The notes under the pieces were generated by a model that searched no databases, was not told the origin of the DNA, and worked only from the letters and a program-made list of their open reading frames with translations. The position numbers and the translations under genes were made by a program. Positions 26,071 to 34,381 of a DNA stretch of 64,000 nucleotides are shown here, one piece after another; the stretch's first letter is position 1; each line of letters starts with the position of its first letter. Origin of the DNA: Allocoleopsis franciscana PCC 7113 (GTDB taxonomy: Bacteria; Cyanobacteriota; Cyanobacteriia; Cyanobacteriales; Coleofasciculaceae); assembly GCF_000317515.1 (NCBI RefSeq), contig NC_019738.1, positions 347,501-411,500 of the forward strand, read 5' to 3'.

Positions 26071-28071
26071 ATGGTTACAGTCCGCTATGGCGGTAGGAAC
26101 GGTGAACCGTATGAACTAACAATTAGTGATGAACACATTGTAGTTCGCACGGAAAACCGCAGTATTCTGACCGAAACCAGACCTTATGAAGTCACATCCG
26201 TGTCACCCGAAGCCCGCAACATTCTCGATCAATTCGAGTTGGAAACCCGGTTTCGTGCAGCGGGTGTAGAAATTTTACGTGCTAAAGACCCTCGTGAGAA
26301 CAGTGCTTTGCGTGACACTGCACGAGTCATTCTTAACCAAGAGCCTGCCATCCAATTTGCTGGACGTGTTTTGGTCGATCCACAGTCGATGCAGCCGGTC
26401 GTTTATACCGAAAACATCTTCGTGAAGTTCGATGATGAAACCCAGTCTGGTGCCTGTCAGGAAATTTTAGAACGATACGGTTTAACGATTAAGCGTGAAC
26501 TGGGGTATGCACGGAACGCTTACTTTGTGAGCGCACCAGAGAATACAGGTTTAACTATTTTTGACATTGCTTCTCGGCTTTTGAACGAGGAATCTGTGGA
26601 ATTGTGCCACCCTGAATTAGTGCGTGAGATTAACAAACGTCAGGCTTTCCCCCAACAGTGGCACCTGAAGCCAACGACCATTAGTGGTCAGGCCATCAAT
26701 GCCGATGCCAATGTTGAGGCCGCTTGGTCGTTAAGTAACGGCACGGGTACAACTATTGCGATTATTGACGACGGAATGGATCTCGATCATGAGGAGTTCC
26801 GCACCGCAGGCAAGATCGTTGCACCGCGCGATGTGACCCGTCAAACGAACGAGCCAAGACCGGGGAACCGAGATAACCACGGCACGGCCTGTGCTGGTGT
26901 GGCTTGTGCCAACGGTAATGTTGGGGCATCGGGTGTCGCACCGGGGGCACGGCTGATGCCGATTCGTTTGGCTTCCGGACTGGGTTCCCAGGCCGAAGCG
27001 GATGCCTTTGTTTGGGCGGCTCAAAATGGTGCAGATGTGATCTCCTGTAGCTGGGGGCCGCCAGATGGCGTTTGGTACAACCCCAACGATCCTCTGCATA
27101 ACCAGGTCGTTCCTCTGCCTGACTCCACACGATTGGCGATGGACTTTGCGATTAACCAGGGACGTAACGGCAAGGGATCTGTGATTCTGTTTGCGGCGGG
27201 GAATGGGAATGAAAGTGTGGATAATGACGGTTACGCCAGCTACGAAAAAGTGATTGCGGTAGCCGCTTGTAATGATTCGAGTGTGAAAAGCGCTTATAGC
27301 GACTTTGGCAACGCCGTTTGGTGTGCCTTTCCTAGCAATGACGGCAGACCCTCAAAAACCCCTGGAATTTGGACAACGGATCGTTCGGGTCGGGTGGGTT
27401 ACAATCCGGGGAATGCGAATCAGGGTGACGCGGCGGGTAACTATACCAACAGTTTTGGGGGAACCTCCAGCGCCTGTCCGGGTGCGGCGGGTGTCGCGGC
27501 TTTGATCATTGCCCGCAACCCGAATTTACGTTGGGATCAGGTACGGGAAATCATTAAACAATCTTGCGATCGCATCGATCAACAGGGAGGGAATTATGAT
27601 GCGAGTGGTCGCAGTCCCTTCTATGGCTACGGTCGCATGAATGCTCGCAAAGCGGTGGAACTGGCGATGCCAGAGCAAGAGTCCCCTGTTTCCATCTTCA
27701 CGGCAGTGCAGGATGTACCGATTAAAGACCTGGAGACATCGACACTGACTTTAGCGATCGCTAATACCGACCTGATCAAGTCTATTAAAGTTTCTGTGGA
27801 TATCGAGCATAGTTATATTGGCGACTTGGTCGTTACCCTTAAAGCGCCTGTGGAAATGGGTGTAGACCCGATGCTTTTGCACAATCGTGAGGGTGCAGCC
27901 ACTGATAACATCAAGAAGACTTACGACGAGGTGAATGCACCGGGACTAGCGGCCTGTAAAGGAAAAAGCCCCCAAGGGACTTGGGCGTTGGAAGTTGCGG
28001 ATAAAGCTCAGCGTGATATCGGCAAGATGCGTAGCTTTACCCTTGAACTCGGATTTGAGCAGCCGTCTTAA
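26071..28071 (+). CDS. prcA: Calcium-dependent subtilisin-like protease (PrcA type) with P-domain
   Basis: 666 residues. Residues 1-190 are a propeptide-like region (YGGRNGEPYELTISDEHIVV ... ENIFVKFDDE). The S8 catalytic domain follows: Asp in TIAIIDDGMDLDH (~230-243), His in DNHGTACAGVACA (~269), Ser in GTSSACPGAAGVAAL (~465). Residues ~545-664 form a P/homo-B domain (SVDIEHSYIGDLVVTLKAP ... SPQGTWALEVAD) as in kexins. No signal peptide is visible, matching the cytoplasmic calcium-dependent proteases of Anabaena. The ATG at 26071 has AGGAG seven bases upstream. The divergent propeptide-like gene is its most likely partner. Confidence 0.92.
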   Translation: MVTVRYGGRNGEPYELTISDEHIVVRTENRSILTETRPYEVTSVSPEARNILDQFELETRFRAAGVEILRAKDPRENSALRDTARVILNQEPAIQFAGRVLVDPQSMQPVVYTENIFVKFDDETQSGACQEILERYGLTIKRELGYARNAYFVSAPENTGLTIFDIASRLLNEESVELCHPELVREINKRQAFPQQWHLKPTTISGQAINADANVEAAWSLSNGTGTTIAIIDDGMDLDHEEFRTAGKIVAPRDVTRQTNEPRPGNRDNHGTACAGVACANGNVGASGVAPGARLMPIRLASGLGSQAEADAFVWAAQNGADVISCSWGPPDGVWYNPNDPLHNQVVPLPDSTRLAMDFAINQGRNGKGSVILFAAGNGNESVDNDGYASYEKVIAVAACNDSSVKSAYSDFGNAVWCAFPSNDGRPSKTPGIWTTDRSGRVGYNPGNANQGDAAGNYTNSFGGTSSACPGAAGVAALIIARNPNLRWDQVREIIKQSCDRIDQQGGNYDASGRSPFYGYGRMNARKAVELAMPEQESPVSIFTAVQDVPIKDLETSTLTLAIANTDLIKSIKVSVDIEHSYIGDLVVTLKAPVEMGVDPMLLHNREGAATDNIKKTYDEVNAPGLAACKGKSPQGTWALEVADKAQRDIGKMRSFTLELGFEQPS

Positions 28072-28156
28072 TTGACTTCCCTTAAAAAGGAACGGGGGAG
28101 GAAACACCGTCCGCCAAAATAGGTAATAGAGAATTCTTACCCATTACCCATTACCG

Positions 28157-28190
28157 TGAAAGCCCCCGCACTTGAATCGGGGGATGAGCA
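28157..28190. repeat. CCCCCG hairpin between convergent genes
   Basis: CCCCCG (28163-28168) pairs with CGGGGG (28178-28183) across a 9-base loop, in the context GAAAGCCCCCGCACTTGAAT. The form recalls right-end hairpins of IS200/IS605 elements and may be a relic or act as a weak terminator between prcA and the S41 protease gene; no clear T-run follows. Confidence 0.35.
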
Positions 28191-28195
28191 TTAAG

Positions 28196-29512
28196 TTACC
28201 GAATACTCAGGGGCTTAGGCTGTTGACCTAAACCGGGTCGGGAGGCATTCATGGTTAAAGTTGCGATCGCCTGTTTGTATTGAGGGTCTTCTTGCGTCGC
28301 CCGTAAGGTTGGATTAGACTCCAGTTGCTTTTCTTGTGCCTCTGTCAATTCCAGTTTGACATCGGGTTCAATTCCCTTGTGGTTAATATCTTCGCCATTG
28401 GGTGGGAAATAATGCTGAATTGTAACCGCCAAGCCGGAACCATCGGATAGAGAATGAACCGACTGTACAACGGCTTTCCCAAACGTTTTACTGCCGATCA
28501 CCCTTGCCCGCTTATTGTCCTTGAGTGCACCGGCTAGAATCTCACTAGCACTGGCGGAGTTGCCATCCACGAGTACCACCAAAGGCGACTTCGTGAGAGC
28601 GGTCTTATTGGCGGAAAACTTCTGATCCCCACCCTTACGATCTACCGTGCGGACAATTAGACCACTGTCTAGCCACATCCGGGCAATTTCCACACTGGCG
28701 TTGAGCAATCCTCCTGGATTTCCCCGCAGGTCTAACACATAGCCACCCACTTTCTGCTTTTCCAGGTTCTTAATGGCCTTCACCATTTGTTCGGGAGCAT
28801 GGGCACTAAATTCATTTAAGCTGATATACCCAATCCGCATCTGACCTTCCTGCTTGAGGGTGTGATGAACGGCTGGAAGTTCGATTTGAGCACGGCTGAG
28901 CTTGACATCAAACGGCGGCTTCCCATCGCGGGAAATTCGCAATGTGACAGATGTCCCCACTTCACCCCGAATCATGGAAGAAGCGTCTTCCAGAGACATG
29001 CCTTTCGTGGATTTGCCATCAATGGCGACGATCCCATCTCCCGGTTGCAGCTTTGCCTTTGCCGCTGGAGAATTTTCAATGGGTGAGACGATTTGCAGAG
29101 CCTTCGTTTTCTCGTCCAGTTCTAGGCGAATCCCTACTCCAGAAAGCTCACCGGAGGTTTGGCTTGTGAGCGCTTGGAATTGTTCGGGGTCCATGAAGCG
29201 AGTGTAGGGGTCTCCTATCGGCTTGAGAGCGGCCCGAATGGCCTCGTAGGCTTGTTGTTTTGATGTGTAGTTTTTGCTCAAAAGCTGTTGCCGTGTGGCT
29301 AGCCAATCTACGTTATTGAATTTGTTATCCACATATTCTTGGTTAACAATTTGCCAAACCTCATCAACTAGGTTTTTGGGGCTATCCTGAAGTGCGGCAA
29401 AGACAGAGCGACCTCCTCCCGGTACGATGAGAGATAAAGCGGCGGTTGTTGCGATCGCTCCAGAGAAGAAGACGCCTTTGAGCCAAGAGAAATGTTTTGG
29501 GTGCTGATTCAT
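28196..29512 (-). CDS. Carboxyl-terminal processing protease (S41, CtpA-type)
   Basis: 438 residues. An N-terminal signal/anchor (WLKGVFFSGAIATTAALSLIV) is followed by the tail-specific protease N domain (DEVWQIVNQEYVD), a PDZ domain (~105-205, SGVGIRLELDEK ... PGDGIVAIDGKSTKGMS) and the S41 catalytic core. The Ser-Lys dyad lies in DGNSASASEILAGAL (Ser) and SKTFGKAVVQS (Lys). Periplasmic or lumenal; CtpA matures the D1 protein of photosystem II, while paralogues CtpB and CtpC have other targets. The sequence alone does not say which paralogue this is. Confidence 0.92.
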   Translation of the reverse strand: MNQHPKHFSWLKGVFFSGAIATTAALSLIVPGGGRSVFAALQDSPKNLVDEVWQIVNQEYVDNKFNNVDWLATRQQLLSKNYTSKQQAYEAIRAALKPIGDPYTRFMDPEQFQALTSQTSGELSGVGIRLELDEKTKALQIVSPIENSPAAKAKLQPGDGIVAIDGKSTKGMSLEDASSMIRGEVGTSVTLRISRDGKPPFDVKLSRAQIELPAVHHTLKQEGQMRIGYISLNEFSAHAPEQMVKAIKNLEKQKVGGYVLDLRGNPGGLLNASVEIARMWLDSGLIVRTVDRKGGDQKFSANKTALTKSPLVVLVDGNSASASEILAGALKDNKRARVIGSKTFGKAVVQSVHSLSDGSGLAVTIQHYFPPNGEDINHKGIEPDVKLELTEAQEKQLESNPTLRATQEDPQYKQAIATLTMNASRPGLGQQPKPLSIR

Positions 29513-29786
29513 GGAGTATGGCTAGAACGAGGTTGGCGTTAGAGGGTTAACAGTTATTGTAAAGCGGTCTGTTGAAGAGAGACCCTGGGCTTGAAGTCTA
29601 CCTCAGCTTACACTTTGCAGCGATCGTACTACCGATAGGATAGATATCGGTTTAGGGCTAATATACTCAATTTGAATTGCCAAGTTAGATAAATTTTGTG
29701 CCAGTTTGCCCAGTGTCCTGCTGATAGAGTAAGACTGATGATGAGCGCTGATGGCTTGAGCAAAGTCCGAGCATGGGTCATAAAAC

Positions 29787-30491
29787 ATGAGAGGTAGACT
29801 CATTCCACGCAACTGGGTTAATTTTAAGAACTGGTTTCGAGCCAAGGGGCGACGTTTGCTAAGCACTAGTCTACTGATTTTAGGTATCCTCCTGGGTAGC
29901 TGGCTGCTAATTAACACTGTGAGATTGCAGGTAGTGGCGTCGGAACCTGTTGATGTGTTTTTCGTCCTGGGAGGTGGGATTGATCGAGAGATCTACGTTG
30001 CCCAGTTAGCTAAACAGCATCCAGAAGTCCGAGTTTTGATCTCTCAAGGCTCGGAAGACCCCTGCATCTTGCTGATTTTTCAACGAGAACAGGCACCGAT
30101 CCGCCAAGTTTGGTTAGAAAAGTGTGCCGATTCTACCTTTGATAACTTCTACTTTAATATCCCAATTCTCAAACAGTGGGGTGTTCGTAAAGTTAAGTTA
30201 ATTACTTCTTCCAGTCATTTACCGCGATCGCAGTGGATGGCACAGATTCTGTTGGGCGCTCATGGGATTTGGGTTGAGACAGATATTGCCTCACATCAGG
30301 GCACACCCGGAAATCGAGAATCTGTCCTAAAGGGGGGTTTGGATATCAGTCGCAGCTTAGTTTGGGCGGTTGTGAGTCAGGTTGTCCAGCCCAGATGCTT
30401 GAAATTAGTGCCACTTTCTGCTGTGGATTTGGAAGCTTGGCGTAACTCTGGTTTTCGGTGTGAGCGTCAACAGGAGTTGAAGCTTGAGTAG
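29787..30491 (+). CDS. YdcF-like (DUF218) membrane-anchored protein
   Basis: 234 residues. A basic N-terminus is followed by one membrane helix (LLSTSLLILGILLGSWLLI, ~25-43). The soluble part matches DUF218: VDVFFVLGGGIDREIYVAQL, VRVLISQGSEDPC, STFDNFYFNIPILKQWGV and LITSSSHLPRSQWMAQIL. The DUF218 family includes SanA and ElyC, linked to envelope integrity; enzymatic activity is not established. Expected to face the periplasm. The neighbouring S41 protease gene is divergent. Confidence 0.82.
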   Translation: MRGRLIPRNWVNFKNWFRAKGRRLLSTSLLILGILLGSWLLINTVRLQVVASEPVDVFFVLGGGIDREIYVAQLAKQHPEVRVLISQGSEDPCILLIFQREQAPIRQVWLEKCADSTFDNFYFNIPILKQWGVRKVKLITSSSHLPRSQWMAQILLGAHGIWVETDIASHQGTPGNRESVLKGGLDISRSLVWAVVSQVVQPRCLKLVPLSAVDLEAWRNSGFRCERQQELKLE

Positions 30492-30642
30492 ATTTGATAT
30501 TCTTTTTTGCTGGTTACATACATCAACGAGAAGCTTTTTTTATACTACCCCATATTCAAGGTAATTTTCCAACTTCTGTTAAACGACTCCGGATATCGGT
30601 GAGCTTCCCAGTAATGATTAGCAGAACAGATTTTCAATTGAT

Positions 30643-30670
30643 AAGCCAACTGATATCCAACAGTTGGCTT
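30643..30670. repeat. Perfect 10-bp inverted repeat in the 30492-30840 gap
   Basis: AAGCCAACTG and CAGTTGGCTT surround an 8-base loop (ATATCCAA). No T-run follows in either direction, so a protein-binding site or the stem of a non-coding element is as likely as a terminator. The rest of the 349-base gap is AT-rich and I see no gene in it; a 60-codon frame starting at 30494 has no family-like features. Confidence 0.5.
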
Positions 30671-30840
30671 CAGTGAAGATGGTTTAATTTTCTCTAGCCT
30701 TGGTGTAATTCTACGTAATAGATAAATGAGGTTCCGAGCAGCGTTACCGCTGATTTAATAAAAAGATTTAAACTCTACTAGTTTCTTACAGCTCTCAATT
30801 CATCTGGGAAGCTGGAAACATCATCTGTTGTCATGTTCTA

Positions 30841-31281
30841 ATGGATAGAACCCCAATGATTAAAATTAACATTTGGGTGTTTTTTAGCTTTTATGTAATT
30901 TACGCCCTGCTGAGTGTACCCCTTTTCTTATCAACTTCTGATGGTTGGTTAGCTGTTTTCCTTTACTTGATTTTTGGAAGTACTTATTATATTGTAAGTT
31001 CTATTTTACTGTTTTTAAGTGCCACCTTTCGCACCCGTCGAGGACGGACAAAAGTTAAAGTTAATTTAAATTTATTATCCAAAATAATTGGCTTTCAAGT
31101 TTTTGTGGTTCTGTTTAACTATAGAACTTGTGGTGATTCTCTCTGCTACCAGGGATTTCTGCCCAGCCTCTTGGAGGAAAACAGTATACCCATGGTGATT
31201 ACACCACCCTTTGTAGTGGTCGTGTTCGCCCTGCTTTTGTACTTAATTTTGTTATCGCTGTTCTTACTAGATGTCGCTTAA
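30841..31281 (+). CDS. Small membrane protein of unknown function
   Basis: 146 residues with about four hydrophobic helices (WVFFSFYVIYALLSVPLFL, WLAVFLYLIFGSTYYIVSSI, IIGFQVFVVLFNY and PPFVVVVFALLLYLILLSLF). A basic loop (TFRTRRGRTKVKV) between helices 2 and 3 suggests a cytoplasmic side. Two cysteines (YRTCGDSLCYQG) lie in the loop between helices 3 and 4, on the opposite face, and could form a disulphide. I do not recognise a family. ATG at 30841 or 30856. The coding region is AT-rich. That it is a real gene rests on its length and coherent topology only. Confidence 0.5.
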   Translation: MDRTPMIKINIWVFFSFYVIYALLSVPLFLSTSDGWLAVFLYLIFGSTYYIVSSILLFLSATFRTRRGRTKVKVNLNLLSKIIGFQVFVVLFNYRTCGDSLCYQGFLPSLLEENSIPMVITPPFVVVVFALLLYLILLSLFLLDVA

Positions 31282-31303
31282 TTTTAAGAAAAAAAACACG
31301 GAT

Positions 31304-31390
31304 TCAACTCTTGCGACTGAAGAAAATAGCGGCTAAAATAATCAGACCTAAAAGGGCTAGAGGCACCCAGAGATTAGAAAGCTCTATCAT
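31304..31390 (-). CDS. Candidate 28-residue single-helix membrane protein
   Basis: ATG at 31390 opens a 28-codon frame reading MIELSNLWVPLALLGLIILA and ending AIFFSRKS: one strongly hydrophobic helix with a positively charged end, the layout of the tiny subunits of photosynthetic and respiratory complexes. Upstream on the minus strand is a TATAAT-like box (near 31440), but the ribosome site is weak (AGGA about 12-14 bases upstream). It does not match a subunit I can name. Confidence 0.35.
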   Translation of the reverse strand: MIELSNLWVPLALLGLIILAAIFFSRKS

Positions 31391-31486
31391 TTGGGGGTGT
31401 TGTCCTGGCTATCACCATTTTTAAAATTAAGAATAATTATAGATTTTTTGTAGAATATAAACCAAGCTTTATTGGAGGGCTAATGT

Positions 31487-34078
31487 ATGACCTTTCCAAA
31501 TTGGGTGACTTGGCTAAAAGAACGAACAGCTTTCGGTATTCTTTCCGAGGACGTGATCAATGCGCTCGCGCAAGTGATGGAAGAGCGCGTAGTGCCCGGT
31601 AACACGCGCTTGGTGATTGAAGACACACCCGTTGAATATCTCTACATTCTCCAACAAGGGCGTATTGAGAGTGACCGAGCTAACCAAACGAGTTCTGCTT
31701 GGGCTATAAGTTGGCTCCCAGGAGCCATTATTCATTTACAAGAATTACTATTTGACCAATCCGCTCAAAGAACCGTCAAAACCCTCAGCGAATGTCACCT
31801 GTGGGTAATCCCTGCCCAACAATTTCAAGAATTACTCAGCCAATATCCCGAAATTGCTCAAGCTTTTTCGCCCCAACTTGCTGCTGAACTCGCTAAACTG
31901 TCTTCTCAACTCAGTTACGAGCAAGAGCGTCAGGCTATTTTAAGGCCTTATTTAGTGAGTAGGGCAAAACGGGGAATTATCGGTAAAAGCCGCTATGCTG
32001 TGCGATTGCGGCAACAAATTAAAAAAGCAGGGGAAGACCGCCAATCCGCACTTGTTTTCGGCGAACCTGGACTAGAAAAAGATAATATAGCCACTCTAAT
32101 TCACTTTGGTTCCGCATACCGACGCGAACCTATTATTAAAGTCGATTGCAGCACTGTACAGGCAAGTGGTGCAGAATTGTTTGGTCGTGCGGGTGGGAAA
32201 CCAGGATTAATTGAAGCCCTCGGACAAGGCACATTAATTCTCAACAATATTCAAGAATTACCCTCAGAATTAATGCCAACTCTGGCTAATTTGTTAGAAA
32301 CCGGCAGCTACACACCCGTTGAAAGAGAACAGGGCAACAACAGGGAAGAACCCAATCCAAAATCTAAAATCCAAAATCCCAAATTGCAATGTCAGGCTCA
32401 TATTGTCATGATTTCTGAAAAAGCCCAGCCAGACATTGAACATCGGGTGAGTCATTTAATCAAAGTTCCACCCCTGCGGGTACGGAAAGTGGATATTAGC
32501 GACCAGATGGATTACTACATTAGCCTCTGGTGTCGGTCGAAAGGGAGTTCTAAACCCCGTGTCACACCAGAAGCCCTGCGTCGATTACAGGCGTATGATT
32601 TTCCGGGCAACTTGAGGGAATTGCAAAACCTCCTAGAGCGAGCACTCGTACAATTAGGCACTGCCAAAGAACTCACTGAAGAAATTGTCTGGCCTTCTCA
32701 GAGTAAGAAGAAACAATTTCGATTGAATCTATTAAATGCTTATCCTAGATTGAGGCGATTTTTAAGAGGTGAGTGGTGGCCCGATCGCATTAATTACGGA
32801 TTTACCTTATGGTTTTTTGCCCTAATCGTGACATTGGGATTCGTCGGCCCCCAAAATCGTCAAGAAAATTTTACGTTAAATCTCTTTTGGGCGTGGTGGT
32901 GGCCTTTAATTTTGGTGGGCTTTCCCTTTGTCGGACGCCTTTGGTGTGCAGTTTGCCCCTTCATGATTTATGGAGAAATAACACAGAAACTTTCCCTGTG
33001 GCTATGGCCTCGTCAGTTGAAGCGTTGGCCTAGAGAAGCGGCTGAAAAATGGGGAGGCTGGTTTTTATTTGGCTTATTTGTCCTCATATTTTTGTGGGAA
33101 GAACTTTGGAATTTAGAAAATACCGCTTACCTATCGGCTTGTTTGCTTCTGTTAATTACGGCTGGAGCAATGATTTTTTCTGCCATATTTGAACGTCGAT
33201 TTTGGTGCCGTTATTTATGTCCTATTGGGGGGATGAATGGTTTATTTGCTAAGTTATCGATGACGGAATTAAGGGCGCAACAAGGGACTTGTTCGGCGGA
33301 ATGTACGACTTACCAATGTTACAAAGGCGGCTCCCAAAAAGGTGAAGGGTTGGAAACGGCAGGTTGCCCGTTATATTCTCACCCAGCTCAATTGGAAGAT
33401 AACCGGGACTGTGTGTTGTGTATGACTTGCCTCAAAGCCTGTCCTCATCGCTCCGTTGAGGTCAATTTGCGCCCTCCAGGAATTGAGCTTTGGACAACTC
33501 ATAATCCCCGTACTTATGAGGTAGCGCTACTCTTATTGTTGCTCGGTGGGATATTTCTGCATCGATTACCGGAAATACAGGCAGAATTAGGATTGTCCCT
33601 AAATTTACAGGATTTTTGGCAACATTTTGGCTTATCGCTTTTTGTGTTAGCCATTCCCGCCACGATCCCTTTAATTGCCTATGGGGGGAAACAGTTATTT
33701 TATCGGCTTATTCAAGCTCTAAAATTCCCAATTCCTAATCCCAAACCTAAACCCTTTGTAGAGCTAGCCTATGGATACTTACCCTTAGTCCTGGCTGGTA
33801 ACTTAGCTCACTATTTGCGCTTAGGTTTAAGTGAAGGTGGGCGGCTGTTGCCCGTGACGTTGGCGACTTTTGGTCTGAGTGGTGAAGGGTTGCCTGTGTT
33901 TGTGGCTCATCCGGCTGTGATCGCCTTTTTACAGGGGGTGACGCTGATGGTTGGTGTGGTTTTGACAATATTTCTGACACAAAAAATTGCTTGTCAGCCT
34001 GTGCGATCGCTCTTAGCGCAACATTTCGCATCTGTTATTCTCTGTATCTGTCTTTGGGTCATTATCGTCGGTTATTAA
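31487..34078 (+). CDS. Cyclic-nucleotide-binding / sigma54-type AAA (degenerate) / membrane polyferredoxin fusion
   Basis: 863 residues in three parts. ~10-135: a Crp-type cNMP-binding domain (VVPGNTRLVIEDTPVEYLYI, LYILQQGR). ~160-400: the central AAA domain of sigma54 activators, still clear from VPPLRVRKVDI and YDFPGNLRELQNLLERALVQ, but Walker A is broken (FGEPGLEKDN), the Walker B pair is Asn-Asn (GTLILNNIQELP) and GAFTGA is replaced (ELFGRAGGKPG). ~430-860: an NapH/CcoG-like membrane part with CAVCPF, CRYLCPIGG, a cysteine group (CSAECTTYQC) and a ferredoxin cluster (CVLCMTCLKACPHRS), plus about eight helices. Residues ~284-301 are an in-frame heptamer repeat. GGAGG lies 8 bases before the ATG. 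Likely a membrane redox protein regulated by a second messenger. Confidence 0.85.
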   Translation: MTFPNWVTWLKERTAFGILSEDVINALAQVMEERVVPGNTRLVIEDTPVEYLYILQQGRIESDRANQTSSAWAISWLPGAIIHLQELLFDQSAQRTVKTLSECHLWVIPAQQFQELLSQYPEIAQAFSPQLAAELAKLSSQLSYEQERQAILRPYLVSRAKRGIIGKSRYAVRLRQQIKKAGEDRQSALVFGEPGLEKDNIATLIHFGSAYRREPIIKVDCSTVQASGAELFGRAGGKPGLIEALGQGTLILNNIQELPSELMPTLANLLETGSYTPVEREQGNNREEPNPKSKIQNPKLQCQAHIVMISEKAQPDIEHRVSHLIKVPPLRVRKVDISDQMDYYISLWCRSKGSSKPRVTPEALRRLQAYDFPGNLRELQNLLERALVQLGTAKELTEEIVWPSQSKKKQFRLNLLNAYPRLRRFLRGEWWPDRINYGFTLWFFALIVTLGFVGPQNRQENFTLNLFWAWWWPLILVGFPFVGRLWCAVCPFMIYGEITQKLSLWLWPRQLKRWPREAAEKWGGWFLFGLFVLIFLWEELWNLENTAYLSACLLLLITAGAMIFSAIFERRFWCRYLCPIGGMNGLFAKLSMTELRAQQGTCSAECTTYQCYKGGSQKGEGLETAGCPLYSHPAQLEDNRDCVLCMTCLKACPHRSVEVNLRPPGIELWTTHNPRTYEVALLLLLLGGIFLHRLPEIQAELGLSLNLQDFWQHFGLSLFVLAIPATIPLIAYGGKQLFYRLIQALKFPIPNPKPKPFVELAYGYLPLVLAGNLAHYLRLGLSEGGRLLPVTLATFGLSGEGLPVFVAHPAVIAFLQGVTLMVGVVLTIFLTQKIACQPVRSLLAQHFASVILCICLWVIIVGY
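32351..32384. repeat. Heptamer repeat (CCAAAAT/CTAAAAT) inside the fusion gene
   Basis: CCAAAATCTAAAAT then CCAAAATCCCAAAT, read in frame as NPKSKIQNPK. The same style of repeat, in the same reading frame, occurs in recJ at 39971-40002 (TQNPKSKI). Confidence 0.8.
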
Positions 34079-34083
34079 GTGAT

Positions 34084-34172
34084 GAAAAAAACCCTCAGCA
34101 GGTTGCTGAGGGCGGTCATCAGGGTGCATCTATATTTGTTAATCCAGCATGGCTCTCACCGTATCCGGAAAA
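34084..34172 (-). ncRNA. Three-copy element, copy A: candidate small RNA ending in a terminator
   Basis: Read on the minus strand: TCCGGA, then GGATTAA, then TAGATGCACCCTGATGACCG, then hairpin CCCTCAGC-AACCT-GCTGAGGG and seven T. The same order of blocks occurs at 37904-37994 and 38698-38786. Copy A lies 3' of the Ser/Thr kinase gene on its strand, ~210 bases beyond the stop, and directly beyond the end of the convergent polyferredoxin gene. It is either a conserved 3' end or an independent small RNA. The A-run on the plus strand shows that termination is on the minus strand. Confidence 0.55.
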
Positions 34173-34273
34173 TCGCAGATTTTCTTTCAGCGCTACATCT
34201 ATCTTGAAAATTGCTCATCGGTAATATTAATTCGACTGGCACCGAAATTAGCGAAAAATGGGGTACAGAAACT

Positions 34274-34316
34274 CTGCGCCCCTCTGCGCGATCCTTTGCG
34301 CTCTCTGCGTTAAAAA
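34274..34316. repeat. Dispersed CTCTGCG-rich intergenic repeat
   Basis: CTCTGCGCCCCTCTGCGCG, then ATCCTTTGCGCTCTCTGCGTT and an A-run. Opposite-orientation relative of the repeat at 25140-25205. It occupies most of the gap between copy A and the kinase gene. Confidence 0.6.
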
Positions 34317-34381
34317 AATCTACTATTTCAATGCCAACAAACTCACTATAATGGGTCTTATTCAACATTAAAATCTGCTCA

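Noticed and set aside
30494-30676. 60-codon frame after the YdcF-like gene
   Set aside because: Covers an inverted repeat, has no convincing start context and no similarity that I recognise.
34084-34172. Repeated element as a plain plus-strand terminator of the polyferredoxin gene
   Set aside because: On the plus strand the hairpin is followed by CGGTCATC, not T; the T-run is on the minus strand, so the direction is the opposite.
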